Below are positions 52,960 through 61,549 of a stretch of 64,000 nucleotides of DNA, piece by piece (the stretch's first letter is position 1; each line of letters opens with the position of its first letter). The translations under genes and the position numbers were made by a program. A model generated the notes under the pieces. It was not told the DNA's origin, did no database searches, and saw nothing but the letters and a program-made list of their open reading frames with translations. Location of the stretch: contig NC_014829.1 of the NCBI RefSeq assembly GCF_000177235.2, positions 2,418,001-2,482,000 on the forward strand, written 5' to 3'. This DNA is from Evansella cellulosilytica DSM 2522 (GTDB lineage Bacteria; Bacillota; Bacilli; Bacillales; Salisediminibacteriaceae).

Positions 52960-53826
52960 TTGGATTTAAAAAGAGCTTATGAGATATTAGGAGTTACCTA
53001 TAAAGCACCAATTGAAGAAGTGGAAGAACAATTTTTCATATTGATAAAAAGTCATAAAACACAGCTAGAAACAAATGTAGACAGTCAAAATCTCATTAAT
53101 ATTGATGAGGTAAATGAGGCATACGGTACAATAAAAGAATATTTTGAAAAGCTAGAAAAAGAAAAGCGGCAACAAGACGCTCCACAGAAAAGTGCATTTC
53201 GGAAAAAACTAGAGCACATTTTGTATTACTATAAATTCCACATAATAGCTGGGATTTTTATTCTTGTTGTTACAGTAGTTATTACCTTATCAACAATTGA
53301 ACAGCGACAGCAGCAGGCAATTATTGATAGTCTCCCTCCTGCTGATTTAACGATTAACATTTATGGACAATTTAGAAACATTGAAAAAGATACGCTCGAA
53401 GATAACATCCTAACAATGTTTCCGGAATGGGAGCGAGTAGAAATAAAGGTAACTACATCTCCAATAGAAATAAACAGTCAATTTGATGTAGGAGAACAGC
53501 AAATCAGTGTTATCGAATTGATGCACGATGAGTCAGATGTTTTCATTGTTGACGCATTTCATTTTTCAACTTTGATTGAAAGAGATATATTCCTACCATT
53601 AACATTCCTAAATGAGAATATCATTAACGATACGGACAATGAAGAACTTTTTTACGCTTCTATTGATAACGAAATTGGTGAAGCGCTATATGGACTTGAC
53701 ATAACGAATCACCCTATATTCATAGACAGTAATATGGATCCAACTAATAGAAATGTGGTAACATTTCATGCTCGTGGAAATGAACAAGAAAATGCAAAGA
53801 AATTTATTGAAACACTCATGAATTAA
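52960..53826 (+). CDS. J-like membrane protein, paralogue 1
   Basis: A 288-residue protein in three parts. Residues 1-65 look like a DnaJ J-domain (LKRAYEILGVTYKAPIEEVEEQF, then INIDEVNEAYGTIKEYF) but lack the HPD tripeptide, so it should not stimulate DnaK. A linker with LEHILYYYK leads to a membrane helix at 94-113. The outer part (about 120-288) is soluble and includes SPIEINSQFDVGEQQ and DVFIVDAFHFSTL, which recall solute-binding-protein folds. Start is TTG 52960 with AGAGGTG upstream. A paralogue with the same layout lies at 58.7 kb; a sugar importer operon lies between them. Confidence 0.8.
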   Translation: MDLKRAYEILGVTYKAPIEEVEEQFFILIKSHKTQLETNVDSQNLINIDEVNEAYGTIKEYFEKLEKEKRQQDAPQKSAFRKKLEHILYYYKFHIIAGIFILVVTVVITLSTIEQRQQQAIIDSLPPADLTINIYGQFRNIEKDTLEDNILTMFPEWERVEIKVTTSPIEINSQFDVGEQQISVIELMHDESDVFIVDAFHFSTLIERDIFLPLTFLNENIINDTDNEELFYASIDNEIGEALYGLDITNHPIFIDSNMDPTNRNVVTFHARGNEQENAKKFIETLMN

Positions 53827-53838
53827 TTTTAAAAATTT

Positions 53839-53865
53839 AACCTAGCTTCGTATAGCTAGGTTTTT
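53839..53865 (+). terminator. Terminator of J-like gene 1
   Basis: AACCTAGC-TTCGTATA-GCTAGGTT followed by TTTGTTTT; perfect 8-base stem. Confidence 0.85.
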
Positions 53866-54019
53866 GTTTTCCTAAGATCTTATCAACTATTACAGTTGCT
53901 ACTAGGTGGAAACCTCTATAAAACAAGCATTTTGTGCAATGATTTTTTGGGAGTGGCTTTCTTTATTGATACGCCAATTTCTTTTAATCCTGTAACCTAT
54001 TATTTTTTTTAATCCGAAA

Positions 54020-54043
54020 AAGACTACCATAAACGGTAGTCTT
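54020..54043 (-). terminator. Terminator of the yesL/sugar ABC operon
   Basis: AAGACTACC / GGTAGTCTT with a short loop; on the minus strand it runs into TTTTTCGGATT. The right arm touches the stop codon of the YesL gene. Confidence 0.8.
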
Positions 54044-54647
54044 AAACGCTTTTACTATCTATTTTGTTTACGATGTTATTACTAATTGCGACTTGCGTTA
54101 AAGCAAAAGGAATAATTCCAAATAAGATTATCAGAGGTGGAAGGTGATAAATCAGCATCGAATAGATGCCGAGCAACATAAGTTGCATAATGATTGCTAA
54201 TGGGGAAGAAATGCCTACTTGAATGATGGCAGCAAAGTAATCTCTTATAGGTAGGCGATAATGAATGATTACTGGGAATAAATATAACCAAAAAATAGTG
54301 AGAATGATAATGAAAAAAATAATGACTGTATACATTGTAATTTTAACTACATCTTCTGAGTAAAGAGGTATATAGAGAAAATTTAATATAATAATTCCAG
54401 AGATAGCGGTAAAAATCCACCCGTATATATTAGCAACTTTAAAGTTTTCCTTATATAACCTTTTAAATAGTTGGAGTTGATCCTCGTAATCTGATTCCCT
54501 AATCCAATGTCTAATTACCCCATATAAAGCAGCGGTTGCCGGAAATAGTCCAAGTATAATTGCACCTCTTAAAATAAACACGATCCAATAAAAATGTAGT
54601 TTTAATAATTCTAAAAGCCACTCTGCAAAAGCAAATATTTTCTTCAT
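54042..54647 (-). CDS. YesL/DUF624-family membrane protein
   Basis: A 201-residue membrane protein with five helices. The DUF624 signature LFPATAALYGVIRHWIR follows the first helix, and FKRLYKENFKVANIYGW comes next. YesL-type genes accompany carbohydrate ABC importers in Bacillus, as here, where it follows the two sugar permeases by 93 bases. Its molecular role is not established. Confidence 0.87.
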   Translation of the reverse strand: MKKIFAFAEWLLELLKLHFYWIVFILRGAIILGLFPATAALYGVIRHWIRESDYEDQLQLFKRLYKENFKVANIYGWIFTAISGIIILNFLYIPLYSEDVVKITMYTVIIFFIIILTIFWLYLFPVIIHYRLPIRDYFAAIIQVGISSPLAIIMQLMLLGIYSMLIYHLPPLIILFGIIPFALTQVAISNNIVNKIDSKSV

Positions 54648-54740
54648 TCGTAAACTCCTTTTTAAGCTATCGTATGCGCATCTTTTTTTACGAGGTTTTT
54701 GGGAGTCTCCAAGTATAAGATTGGAGACTGCCCTTGTTGT

Positions 54741-55574
54741 TTATTTTATAGCTCCATCGGTTACACCTGCAATAAATTGTCTATTAAGTATTAAGAAAAT
54801 GATAATAATAGGAATTGTTGCCATGAAAGTCCCAGATAAAATCATAGAATAATCGGTGTAATATACATCATTTAAAGTTCGTAATGCAATCTGAATGGTA
54901 TGAACACTTCTATCCTTTAATACAACTAACGGCCATAAGAAATCGTTCCATGTTCCCATAAATGTGAAAATCCCAAGTGTCGCAAGACCAGGGCGAACTG
55001 CTGGAATAACAATATTCCAAAATGTTCTAAAGTTGCTACATCCATCTATTCGTGCAGCTTCAATTAACTCGAAAGGAACAGATGATTGGACGTATTGTCT
55101 CATCCAGAATACTCCAAATGCTGTTACCATAGCAGGAACGATGACAGCTCGAAGATCGTCAATCCACCCTAACCAACTAATGACCATGAAATTCGGTATT
55201 AATCCGAGTTGTGGTGGTATCATCATCGTTGCTAATAAGAATATAAATAACCCATCTCTACCTTTAAATTGCAGTTTCGAAAATGCGAAACCAGCTAAAG
55301 TACAGAAAAATAATACTGACAAGGTTACGGCTGTAGATATAACGAAGGAGTTAAATAATGCTTGAAAAAAATTAATCCTCTCAAATACCTTTGCTGCATT
55401 TTCAGCAAAAAACGGACCTGGTACAACAGCAGGCGGAAACGCATTAACTGAATTCGTTGCATTTGAACCTATAACAAACATCCAATAAAATGGGAAAATG
55501 GAAATTAACGCACTTATAGTTAAGAATACATACAATATTATTTTTGGTGTTTTCTTTTGTCCAACTTCCTTCAC
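54741..55574 (-). CDS. Carbohydrate ABC transporter permease, MalG type
   Basis: A 277-residue CUT1 permease with six helices. The EAA loop that docks on the ATPase reads LIEAARIDGCSNFRTFWNIVIPAVRPGL, and the N-terminus FPFYWMFVIGSNATN is typical of the MalG/YesQ type. Start is GTG 55574 with GGGGGAG upstream. It pairs with the MalF-type permease 14 bases upstream. No ATPase gene is in the operon, so a shared MsmX-type ATPase must serve it. Confidence 0.93.
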   Translation of the reverse strand: MKEVGQKKTPKIILYVFLTISALISIFPFYWMFVIGSNATNSVNAFPPAVVPGPFFAENAAKVFERINFFQALFNSFVISTAVTLSVLFFCTLAGFAFSKLQFKGRDGLFIFLLATMMIPPQLGLIPNFMVISWLGWIDDLRAVIVPAMVTAFGVFWMRQYVQSSVPFELIEAARIDGCSNFRTFWNIVIPAVRPGLATLGIFTFMGTWNDFLWPLVVLKDRSVHTIQIALRTLNDVYYTDYSMILSGTFMATIPIIIIFLILNRQFIAGVTDGAIK

Positions 55575-55588
55575 GAGTAACTCCCCCC

Positions 55589-56524
55589 TTATGTTGATTC
55601 GATTTTTTTCGTTAAGTAAAGGTTAAATAAAGAGAATAATATAATAATGAAGAATAGCATCCACGCAATTGCTGCAGCATACCCAAATGCAAATCTATTA
55701 AAAGCCTCTTGATATAAATAGAGAGCAACTGTTAACCCTTGGTAGTTACCACCTTCACCGAATAATAATGGCTCTGCAAAAAGCTGCATACCTCCAATAG
55801 TCGATTGAAGTACTGTAAAAATAATGATTGGTTTTAGCATTGGGACGGTAATATAAAATAACTGTTGAAGCTTATTTGCCCCATCAATCGTTGCAGCTTC
55901 ATAAATTTCTTTTGAAATGCTTTGTAGTCCTGCAAGGTAGAGAATGGCATTATAACCAACCCATCTCCACATGACCATCACGGAAATTGCAAAATGCGTC
56001 CCAAAATAAGAGCCACGCCAATGAATTGGATCAACACCAAATAATGACAAAACATAGTTAATAATCCCATAGTGAGTACCAAACATTGCAGAGAAAACAA
56101 TTGCAACGGCAACAACAGATGTAACATTAGGCATGAAAATACCTAGTCTAAAGATGGCTTTTCCTTTTAAAAACGCTTGGTTTAATAAGAATGCAATTAT
56201 TAAAGCTGCAATTAGCTGTGGTACTGTTGATAAAAACCAAATACTAAATGTATTCCCTATTGATTTCCAAAATAAAGGGTCATCCGTAAATAATAGACTA
56301 TAGTTTCTAAACCCTACGAATTCTCTAGTACCTAATATATCCCACCTATGAAATGATAGAAAAGCGGTAAAAAGTATTGGGAATACACCAAAAATACCAA
56401 AAAGAATAAAGAAAGGTGAAACAAATAAATATCCAGAACGTCTATCAGTCGCTTTTTGACTATAGTTTTTCTTTAATTTTCTTTTTGGCTTCTTCGGATC
56501 TGTTTGCATAGTAAAATCTGCCAC
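55589..56524 (-). CDS. Carbohydrate ABC transporter permease, MalF type
   Basis: A 311-residue CUT1 permease with six helices. A basic N-terminus (KKPKRKLKKNYSQK) precedes YLFVSPFFILFGIFGVFPILF; the EAA loop reads IYEAATIDGANKLQQLFYITVPMLKPI. Start is GTG 56524 with AGGAGGGG upstream. It imports a sugar or oligosaccharide with the MalG-type partner and the lipoprotein encoded before it. Confidence 0.93.
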   Translation of the reverse strand: MADFTMQTDPKKPKRKLKKNYSQKATDRRSGYLFVSPFFILFGIFGVFPILFTAFLSFHRWDILGTREFVGFRNYSLLFTDDPLFWKSIGNTFSIWFLSTVPQLIAALIIAFLLNQAFLKGKAIFRLGIFMPNVTSVVAVAIVFSAMFGTHYGIINYVLSLFGVDPIHWRGSYFGTHFAISVMVMWRWVGYNAILYLAGLQSISKEIYEAATIDGANKLQQLFYITVPMLKPIIIFTVLQSTIGGMQLFAEPLLFGEGGNYQGLTVALYLYQEAFNRFAFGYAAAIAWMLFFIIILFSLFNLYLTKKIEST

Positions 56525-56679
56525 TCTATACCCCTCCTTACGATATGTGTTCTCATTTAATAGAACGATCGTGTCGTTTTACGTGATGAAAAAGATTGGT
56601 AGTTTTCCGAATATTGGTAGTAATTTCGGAAACAACGTAAATAAAAGACATTCTATATATTTTATTTCATATAGAACAA

Positions 56680-56725
56680 AAAAGAGGCTGAAAGGATAAA
56701 GCTAAGTCGCTTTACAGCCTCTTTT
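56680..56725. terminator. Hairpin between binding-protein and permease genes
   Basis: AAAAGAGGCTG / CAGCCTCTTTT, perfect 11-base arms. It lies between the solute-binding-protein stop and the first permease start on the minus strand. Such a hairpin usually keeps the binding protein more abundant than the permeases, by partial termination or by stabilising the upstream transcript. Confidence 0.82.
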
Positions 56726-56736
56726 GCTCCAACTAT

Positions 56737-58071
56737 TTATCTACTAATTTGTCTTCTAACTTCCTCGTTTACATTCTCCCAAGCAGTTTCAGGATCCGTA
56801 CCATCTTCAACTGTCCCTAAAGCATCTTGCTTTAACTCATTGACAGTACCGTGGTGAGGTCCCTTAATACCGGCTATAATTTGTTGCGCAGCTTCTGCAT
56901 AAATTTGGCCTAATTCAGGATTCGTAAAAAATTCATCTTGTAATTCCTGAATAGAAGGATCATCATAAACGCTAGGTGTTGAAGGGAAAGGTCCACTATT
57001 TTGGAAAATACGTAATTGATTTTCAGGTGACATAACCCACGTAATAAAGTCATATGCTTCTTCCGGGTGATCGCCTTGTTGCGGTAATGCTAAGAAAGAT
57101 CCTCCGAAGTTACCTGAACCTTCAGGCATAAACGTGATATTCCATAGTCCTTCAGTATCCGGAGCGTCATTTTTTATATTTTGTAGCATCCAAGGTGGTA
57201 AGAAAACAGTAGCAAAATCTCCTGCAGCTAATGCAGCCCCCCACTCAGGTGTATGACGATTAATGTTCATTGATAAGTCAGTAGCACTAACTGCTAAATC
57301 CCAAGCACGAGTGTTTTGTTCACTTTGATCACCAACATATTCAAAGTTTTCATCAAAGTATTGTATATCTCCTTGCTCACGAACAGCGATATAGAAATCA
57401 GAAATTGTATTAAACATCTTCACACCAGTTGCATCATTTAACTGATGACCCGCCTCAATGTATTCTTCCCAAGTACTCATTTGAGCTGCAACTTCTTCTG
57501 GGTCTGTAGGTAAACCTGCTTCTTCAAATAAATCCATCCGGTACGCCATTACCATCGGACCAACATCCGTAGGAACACCAATCATAAAGTCATCCTCTAC
57601 GTTTGTAGCTTGGTCCCATTTAAATTCTAAGTACTCGTCTCTTAAATCACCAATTCCAAAGTCATATAGGTTGTAAAAGTGTTGAGAATTTTCGTGCATT
57701 CTGTCAAGGTAACCCTCGTCGATCGCCGTAATGTCTGGTGCTCCTGATCCAGCAGCTAAAGCCGTGATTAAGTTTTGGTGAACATCATTATAGTCACCTT
57801 CTTGAAGTTCAATATGAACGCCATCTGTATTTTCATTATACTCAGCAATCAAATCTTCAAGCCCAAAACCTGGCCAAGCCCAGAATGTTAAAACAATGTC
57901 GTCACCATCAGGCTCTGGACCAGCTTGCTCAGAAGTACTGTCATCAGTGGTATCATCATCTCCATTTGTTCCACCTGTGTCGTCATCCCCACCACCACAA
58001 GCTACCAAACTAGCAGTGAGACCAAGACTAGCAATCAAAAAACCTAGTTTTTTACAAAAGCTCTTTTCCAT
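56737..58071 (-). CDS. Sugar ABC transporter solute-binding lipoprotein
   Basis: A 444-residue CUT1 binding protein. The signal peptide ends in the lipobox LVACGGG (Cys25), followed by an acidic, Thr-rich linker. The mature part has the family features ITAIDEGYLDRM, VPTDVGPMVMAYRMDLFEEAG, FLPPWMLQNI and GGSFLALPQQGDHPEEAYDFITWVMSPENQ. It is lipid-anchored outside the membrane and delivers sugar to the two permeases downstream. The strongly acidic linker suggests adaptation to salt or high pH, by inference. Confidence 0.93.
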   Translation of the reverse strand: MEKSFCKKLGFLIASLGLTASLVACGGGDDDTGGTNGDDDTTDDSTSEQAGPEPDGDDIVLTFWAWPGFGLEDLIAEYNENTDGVHIELQEGDYNDVHQNLITALAAGSGAPDITAIDEGYLDRMHENSQHFYNLYDFGIGDLRDEYLEFKWDQATNVEDDFMIGVPTDVGPMVMAYRMDLFEEAGLPTDPEEVAAQMSTWEEYIEAGHQLNDATGVKMFNTISDFYIAVREQGDIQYFDENFEYVGDQSEQNTRAWDLAVSATDLSMNINRHTPEWGAALAAGDFATVFLPPWMLQNIKNDAPDTEGLWNITFMPEGSGNFGGSFLALPQQGDHPEEAYDFITWVMSPENQLRIFQNSGPFPSTPSVYDDPSIQELQDEFFTNPELGQIYAEAAQQIIAGIKGPHHGTVNELKQDALGTVEDGTDPETAWENVNEEVRRQISR

Positions 58072-58129
58072 TACTTCTTCAACCCCTCTTTTTTAATTTG
58101 TTAAAGTAAATTTATCATTAACAATTAAT

Positions 58130-58158
58130 ATATTAACATTAAAGTTAAGTAATGTAAA
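58130..58158 (-). promoter_or_regulatory. Promoter of the sugar importer operon
   Basis: Minus strand: TTTACA (58153-58158), 17-base spacer, TAATAT (58130-58135). The -35 lies inside the cre site, so CcpA binding would block polymerase. Confidence 0.6.
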
Positions 58159-58167
58159 CGCTTACTG
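58152..58167. promoter_or_regulatory. Catabolite-responsive element (cre) of the sugar importer operon
   Basis: ATGTAAACGCTTACTG matches the cre consensus at all but the last position. It overlaps the -35 of the predicted promoter 81 bases upstream of the binding-protein start. Catabolite repression by CcpA is expected. Confidence 0.8.
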
Positions 58168-58678
58168 TTATTAATTTAATTAATTTTTTACTATAATATT
58201 TAATACCAATTACTTAAAACAGTTAAGGTGATTAACAAATGATAACTTAATGTTAGGTTACAGCATTGAATTAAGTATAATGTTATTAATAGCTACCAGT
58301 TTTTTAATCTAATATATGAGTCGAATCGATGATAATATTATTTAAATATAGTAAATATCGCAATCGTATACTTAAAATGAGGAAAATGTCGAAAAATATT
58401 TATATGAAAATCTTCATTTTCACAACATCAATTAAGTAACTTTTACTTTATAGAAACATCATATTATTAACACTAATCTAAATTTAGTGCATTTTACATT
58501 AAAATACTTCCCATTAATTTATAAGTAAATTAATTAATGAGAGGTGATTTATAATAGAAAAAACAATAAATATTATAGCTAAAAATTATTTGTTATATTA
58601 TAATAAAAGTTAGTTAAACGATTAAGTAAATAAATTTTTGTAACCGTGTTCACGTTTGTCGGTTAAGGGGTGTATTAT

Positions 58679-59545
58679 ATGGATTTAGATGAGGCTTATA
58701 AAGAATTAAAGCTAGATAAAGAAGCTTCAGAGGAAAAATTAGAAGAAGTGTATATGTTATGGATTAAAAGACAAAAGAGTGAGATAGACCGTAATATTTC
58801 TAAGAATGATCAAGCGGATATTGAGGTTATAACTAAAGCTTATACAATAATAAAGAATCATTTTCTTCAAAATAGAATGGCTAGTGTTCCAGTTAAAGGG
58901 AAGTTTAAAAAGTCTTTAGAGCACATTCTTTACTATTATAAGCAACACATACTAGCTTTCGGAGTTATTACTGTTTTAGTAGTTTATGTTACGAGTACGA
59001 TTATAGAGTCACGTCAAGAACAAGCATATTTAGCAAGTTTACCTAATCCTGACCTATCAATTGCTTTTTATGGAGAGTTTCGTAATATTGATACGGCTGC
59101 CTTAGAAAAAAACATCTTGAGTATCTTTCCTGATTGGGAACGGGTTGAATTTACAATTATTACATCCCCTATTGAAATGAATACTCATTTTGAAATTGGA
59201 GAACAACAAACGAGTATTATATCGCTTATGCAAGATACATCTGATATATATATCGTTGACAAATATCATTATGAAATTTTACTTAATGAAGGTGGATTTC
59301 ATTCAATGGACTATATCGAACCTTTTATTGTAGAAAACTGGCAAGAAGAAAGACTGCTTTATGAAGAAGTAAACAGTAATGGTCAAAAAGAATTATTTGG
59401 GATAAATATTACATCACATTCCATTTTTAATAGAACTGGCGTTGTTCCTTACAACGAGAACATTATTACTATCCATTCGCGATCTGAAAATGAAATCTTC
59501 GTTATGGAAGATTTTATTCGTCAGTTAATTTCGGTTTCCCCCTAA
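58679..59545 (+). CDS. J-like membrane protein, paralogue 2
   Basis: A 288-residue protein with the same layout as the gene at 52.96 kb: a J-like N-terminus (LDEAYKELKLDKEASEEKLEE) without HPD, LEHILYYYK, one membrane helix (LAFGVITVLVVYVTSTII) and an outer domain with SPIEMNTHFEIGEQQ and DIYIVDKYHYEIL. I start it at ATG 58679 because AAGGGGTG lies just upstream; a GTG three codons earlier overlaps that site. Identity between the two is highest in the LEHILYYYK segment and the outer domain. Function unknown. Confidence 0.8.
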   Translation: MDLDEAYKELKLDKEASEEKLEEVYMLWIKRQKSEIDRNISKNDQADIEVITKAYTIIKNHFLQNRMASVPVKGKFKKSLEHILYYYKQHILAFGVITVLVVYVTSTIIESRQEQAYLASLPNPDLSIAFYGEFRNIDTAALEKNILSIFPDWERVEFTIITSPIEMNTHFEIGEQQTSIISLMQDTSDIYIVDKYHYEILLNEGGFHSMDYIEPFIVENWQEERLLYEEVNSNGQKELFGINITSHSIFNRTGVVPYNENIITIHSRSENEIFVMEDFIRQLISVSP

Positions 59546-59560
59546 AAAATATATATAAAG

Positions 59561-59592
59561 AAAGGACACAAGGTAACTGCCTTGTGTCCTTT
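59561..59592. terminator. Bidirectional terminator after J-like gene 2
   Basis: AAAGGACACAAGG / CCTTGTGTCCTTT, perfect 13-base arms around a 6-base loop. It serves the convergent J-like and zinc-ribbon genes. Confidence 0.87.
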
Positions 59593-59631
59593 CCCTATTT
59601 ATAATAAGCATAAGTTGTAAGCTCAACTTTA

Positions 59632-60429
59632 TTAAAATGGAGAAATACCACTGATAATTGAACTTAACACTAACTCATAAGTCACACCAATAAAGATCGT
59701 GTAAATGGCAAAGATGGAAAAAAGTGCAAAAATCGGATCAAAAGAAGATGTTGCATCCTCTTTGTGAGATAATAAAGTAAAAACGATAGCCAATTGGATA
59801 CCAAGAAATGCAACTAGTAAAACAAAGTTTGATAAAGCGTGTACACCAGGTATCGCGAACAGAAAGTATAGTATCGATAAAGCGAGAGGAATGGTCATAA
59901 GTGAACCAAACCTACCAACTATATCATGAAATGATACTTTTACCTTCATCAAGAATAATAGTACTACGAAAATAAGTCCAACTCCTAGCATGACTAATGC
60001 AGCAGTAAAAATAAACATAATTGGAAATGTTTCAAGAAAACTGACAGGAATTGAAAACAAACCTCCAAAAGATAGCATAGCTCTTAATTGGAAGTATGTA
60101 CCAAGACCAATAAGTAACGCAAATAAACCAACATTTATATATCCGAAAATAAAGTCTTTTTCTGTATTGTTCATACTTCTCTTTGAAGGTGTAATAATAT
60201 TTCCTACAAGAAACTCCCAATAATTTTTTGCAAGGTCAACTGACTTCTCTACAAATTCATTCGTTGCTTGATTCGTATTTCCTCCGTTTTCTGTCTGAAC
60301 TACACTATTCTCTGAAGCTAATGCAGCAGCGGTTTCATCTTTTGTAACAGGTGCACCGCAGTTTAAACAAAATTTTGCCTCTTCTGTTAGCTCGTGATTA
60401 CATTTTTCACATTTCACCTTTTTCAACAT
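59632..60429 (-). CDS. Zinc-ribbon membrane protein
   Basis: A protein of about 265 residues. The N-terminal zinc ribbon has CEKCNHELTEEAKFCLNCG (two CxxC). A polar linker of about 60 residues leads to five or six membrane helices from about 95 (FIFGYINVGLFALLIGLGTYF). The membrane part resembles Yip1-type proteins and contains the segment NYWEFLVGNIITPSKRS. The start is uncertain: GGAAAGG directly abuts ATG 60429, and a following TTG (60426) or an upstream TTG (60438) is possible. Function unknown. Confidence 0.7.
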   Translation of the reverse strand: MLKKVKCEKCNHELTEEAKFCLNCGAPVTKDETAAALASENSVVQTENGGNTNQATNEFVEKSVDLAKNYWEFLVGNIITPSKRSMNNTEKDFIFGYINVGLFALLIGLGTYFQLRAMLSFGGLFSIPVSFLETFPIMFIFTAALVMLGVGLIFVVLLFLMKVKVSFHDIVGRFGSLMTIPLALSILYFLFAIPGVHALSNFVLLVAFLGIQLAIVFTLLSHKEDATSSFDPIFALFSIFAIYTIFIGVTYELVLSSIISGISPF

Positions 60430-60744
60430 CCTTTCCAATTGAAATTATTGTGATGAATACAATACTATTTTCTTTAATCACTCCATGATGACGTGTATGT
60501 ACTACTAAAGCTCCTCCTTTCACAGTATACTAGATTAGTTGATATAAATGGTAACCAATTGTAAAATTTAGGAATATTGACTCCTTTATCCCTTTTTAAA
60601 TTGCATATGCAGAATAATGTTAAGGACTTTTACCTATTAATATAGTTCTATACTATAACGTGTATTCCTTTAAAATATGTAGCGTTATTAAAAATATGAA
60701 CTTAATGTGCAATAGGAGAATAAACCTACTGCACATTATATAAT
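60430..60744. other. About 315-base intergenic region without a clear gene
   Basis: AT-rich. On the minus strand a TATACT -10-like hexamer near 60525 is followed by AAAGGAGGAGC, an excellent ribosome site that no ATG, GTG or TTG follows at normal distance. I assign no gene. Confidence 0.4.
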
Positions 60745-61404
60745 TTATAGCTCGCTTATTTCAAATGAAACAACACGATTTGTTCTAGGGTTTATGATGA
60801 AACTCCCCTCCACTACGATCCTTTCAACGTTAGATTGTAAAATAAACTGAATCGTTTCTTTTACATTCCCTGTATTCAATTCTGTTTGTTCCTTTTGTTC
60901 ATAACTAACAACATGATAATTTGGATAGGCTGATTGTATGAGTGGCAATAAATATTGCTCGCTCCCCACGCTCTCTATTTCAGGTGAAACTTCAACATGT
61001 ATAATTCCGGTTTCAAGATTCTCTCCTAATGCTTCAAATGCTTTTTTATGAAGCGTTATTTTACTTGTGTCATCTGATTGAAGATGATCAACAACGATAA
61101 CCACCAATTCTTTTTCATTGGATAGGTTCCTTACTTTAAGTCTTTGGCCGCATTGAAACGGGCTTCCATAACTAACAGCAACTGTCATATTATTATTTTG
61201 TGACCAGCTTAAACCACAACTAGTCACTTCACCACCATCTGTCCAAGTTGCTTGACTTCTCATTGGTTGCTGTCTCCAACCATAGTAAGGATAGGCATTT
61301 TCACCTCGATAGAAGTGATAGTATTGAGGGTGGTAAAAATGAAACATGCTTTCATATTCATTTCTTAAGTAATAATCATATGGATACAAGCTTTTCTCCT
61401 CCAA
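60745..61404 (-). CDS. Double-psi beta-barrel/DUF3889-type protein
   Basis: A 219-residue protein in three parts. The N-terminus (1-45) is rich in Tyr, His and Pro (YPYDYYLRNEYESMFHFYH), a coat-protein-like composition with no signal peptide. Residues 50-130 form an RlpA/expansin-like double-psi barrel: ATWTDGGEVTSCGLSWS, PFQCGQRLKVRNLSNEKELVVIVVDHL. The C-terminal 80 residues (YPNYHVVSYEQKEQ to RVVSFEI) resemble DUF3889. Location on the spore surface is suggested by composition only. Confidence 0.75.
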   Translation of the reverse strand: MEEKSLYPYDYYLRNEYESMFHFYHPQYYHFYRGENAYPYYGWRQQPMRSQATWTDGGEVTSCGLSWSQNNNMTVAVSYGSPFQCGQRLKVRNLSNEKELVVIVVDHLQSDDTSKITLHKKAFEALGENLETGIIHVEVSPEIESVGSEQYLLPLIQSAYPNYHVVSYEQKEQTELNTGNVKETIQFILQSNVERIVVEGSFIINPRTNRVVSFEISEL

Positions 61405-61549
61405 TCATATCGATCGCTTCATATTAAGTTATGCTTTTGCACGGTTGACCCGTTCCATATACTCCAACGCTTAAAATACGTTTAATCTAACAAAACGAGG
61501 CAAATAATAAACGAGCATACATTTATACATAAGGAAGGAAAAGATTACA

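Larger units (their letters stand above)
58072..58678. other. 607-base AT-rich divergent intergenic region
   Basis: Contains the cre site and promoter of the sugar operon near its left end and the ribosome site of the J-like gene at its right end (AAGGGGTG at 58665-58672). The middle (58180-58640) is very AT-rich with many runs of A/T and stop codons in all frames; I see no gene or clear RNA there. Confidence 0.5.

Noticed and set aside
60500-60540. Small gene after AAAGGAGGAGC on the minus strand
   Set aside because: No ATG, GTG or TTG follows at workable distance; the only in-frame GTG lies upstream of the ribosome site.
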